DNA from: Candidatus Enterococcus ferrettii
GTDB taxonomy: Bacteria; Bacillota; Bacilli; Lactobacillales; Enterococcaceae
Assembly: GCF_017377655.1 (NCBI RefSeq)
Contig: NZ_JAFREL010000009.1
Location: 1 to 64,000, forward strand
DNA length: 64,000 bases
Direction: 5' to 3'
The translations under genes were made by a program, and so were the position numbers. Each line of letters begins with the position of its first letter. Position 1 is the stretch's first letter. Of the stretch, positions 62,643 to 64,000 are shown one piece after another. The notes beneath the pieces were generated by a model that saw nothing but the letters and a program-made list of their open reading frames with translations, ran no database searches and was not told the DNA's origin.

Positions 62643-62672
62643 AGGAAAGCGAAGGCTTCTCCTCTTTTTTTA
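62641..62672 (+). terminator. Terminator after the zinc operon
   Basis: AGAGGAAAGC pairs imperfectly with GCTTCTCCTCT, followed by a T-run. Confidence 0.7.
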
Positions 62673-62690
62673 TGCAATTTATTAGAAAAG

Positions 62691-62751
62691 CCGAACTTTT
62701 TCCGTCAAAAACCAGAAAATGCTCGAATTTTTCGGGCTAAACCCTTATAAT
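62691..62751 (+). promoter_or_regulatory. purR promoter with inverted PurBoxes
   Basis: CCGAACTTTT (62691-62700) and AATTTTTCGG (62726-62735) are inverted copies of the PurR box core CCGAA. TATAAT at 62746-62751 is a consensus -10. This fits autoregulation of purR. Confidence 0.65.
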
Positions 62752-62786
62752 GAGTAACGATAGATTAGGATAGGAGTGAAAATGAC

Positions 62787-63605
62787 GTGAAAATTCGTCG
62801 CAGTGAGCGTTTGATCGATACAACGCAGTATTTACTAGACCACCCTCATACGTTAATTCCGCTGACTTTTTTTGCTGCCCGTTACCGTTCAGCGAAATCA
62901 TCCATCAGTGAAGATTTAGCAATTGTGAAAAAGACCTTTAAGGAACGAGGGACCGGTTTTTTAGAAACAATTCCTGGAGCAGCCGGAGGTGTGGTTTACA
63001 CACCGAGTATTACTAAAGAAGCCGCGAAGGAATATATTGAATCATTAGCCGATCGCTTATCAGAAGAAGATCGTTTGTTGCCAGGCGGATACGTATATTT
63101 ATCTGACATGCTGGGTCAACCTGACCTGCTGCGGATGGTGGGAAGAATTATCGCTGCGCAATATTTAGATAAAGAAATCGATGCTGTAATGACAGTAGCA
63201 ACCAAGGGGGTACCGATTGCTCAAGCGGTGTCGTACTACTTAAACGTACCTTTTGTCATTGTTCGTCGTGACTCAAAGATTACTGAAGGCTCTACAGTAA
63301 GTGTAAATTATGTTTCTGGCTCCTCTGAACGGATTGAAAAAATGGAACTGTCTAAGCGCAGTTTAAAACGTGGATCAAGAGTCTTGATCGTGGATGACTT
63401 TATGAAGGGCGGCGGCACCGTCAACGGAATGAAGAGTCTAATCGAAGAATTCGAGGCTGAATTGGTAGGGATTACTGTATTTGCTGAATCACGCTTTAAA
63501 GGTGAACGAGCAATTACTGATTACCGTTCATTGCTTTATGTAAAAGACGTCGATACCAGTACAAAGACCATTACAGTGGTACCAGGGAATTGTTTCAACG
63601 AATAA
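62787..63605 (+). CDS. purR: Purine operon regulator PurR (272 aa)
   Basis: The Firmicute PurR. The N-terminal winged helix (RRSERLIDTTQYLLDHPHTL) is followed by a phosphoribosyltransferase-like effector domain with the PRPP loop VLIVDDFMKGGGTVNGM. It binds PurBoxes, and PRPP relieves or alters its action depending on species. The start is GTG at 62787 behind AGGAG. A pair of PurBox-like sequences lies in its own promoter. Confidence 0.94.
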   Translation: MKIRRSERLIDTTQYLLDHPHTLIPLTFFAARYRSAKSSISEDLAIVKKTFKERGTGFLETIPGAAGGVVYTPSITKEAAKEYIESLADRLSEEDRLLPGGYVYLSDMLGQPDLLRMVGRIIAAQYLDKEIDAVMTVATKGVPIAQAVSYYLNVPFVIVRRDSKITEGSTVSVNYVSGSSERIEKMELSKRSLKRGSRVLIVDDFMKGGGTVNGMKSLIEEFEAELVGITVFAESRFKGERAITDYRSLLYVKDVDTSTKTITVVPGNCFNE

Positions 63606-63656
63606 GCAAGGGTTCCTTGCTTATTTTATTGCCAATTGAAAATGGGTACGCAGTGA

Positions 63657-64000
<344 letters not shown>

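Overview
The window reads as chromosome of a low-GC Gram-positive coccus of the Enterococcus type. Three things point there: the housekeeping order dut-radA-yacL-gltX-[Cys T-box]-cysE-cysS-mrnC-rlmB-rae1-sigH, followed by veg, yfmF/yfmH-ymfI-rodZ-pgsA-cinA-recA-rny and adcACB-purR-glmU; a crtN-crtM pair for C30 carotenoids, as in yellow enterococci; and sortase-anchored and repeat-bearing wall proteins. The species cannot be fixed from this sequence. No rRNA, tRNA, IS element or CRISPR array was seen.

Layout. 1-1.1 kb: AT-rich flank and a divergent pair of small XRE regulators separated by three copies of one operator-like motif. 1.2-6.2 kb: a zinc alcohol dehydrogenase, an LPKTG surface protein, a secreted peptidoglycan hydrolase and a decayed stretch. 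6.2-7.3 kb: an isochorismatase-like hydrolase divergent from an Lrp regulator. 7.4-14.2 kb: an RNA-repair island with two WYL proteins divergent from hen1-pnkp and a nucleotidyltransferase. 14.2-19.9 kb: a leftward locus of LysR regulator, zinc methyltransferase-like enzyme and polar amino-acid ABC transporter, with two related Cys-rich leader peptides and terminators, one before the LysR gene and one before the rest. 20-28 kb: a DeoR regulator with an M24-fold protein, a lipid flippase, a thioesterase, an orphan substrate-binding lipoprotein behind a Phe-rich leader peptide and attenuator, and a radical SAM/DNA-metabolism pair behind a LexA-like box. 28-32 kb: two more secreted peptidases carrying the same three-repeat wall module, and an alpha/beta hydrolase. 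32-35 kb: crtN-crtM-tetR with an 18-bp perfect palindrome in the promoter. 35-64 kb: mostly conserved housekeeping genes, with a Cys T-box before cysES, a Zur-like box before the zinc ABC operon and PurBoxes before purR; glmU runs off the right edge.

The most notable item is the pair of leader regions at 18.55-18.70 and 19.73-19.87 kb. Each encodes a 28-29 residue peptide ending CxCxxCSLAY. Each can form a 30-nt hairpin whose loop holds the codons UGU-CRA-UGC and whose stem shows compensatory changes between the two copies. Each is followed by a terminator with the same GGACTTGAT stem. This looks like a cysteine-responsive attenuator used twice in one locus. The Phe leader at 25.6-25.8 kb is a second, unrelated peptide attenuator, and the Cys T-box at 41 kb adds a third kind of amino-acid-sensing leader within 25 kb.
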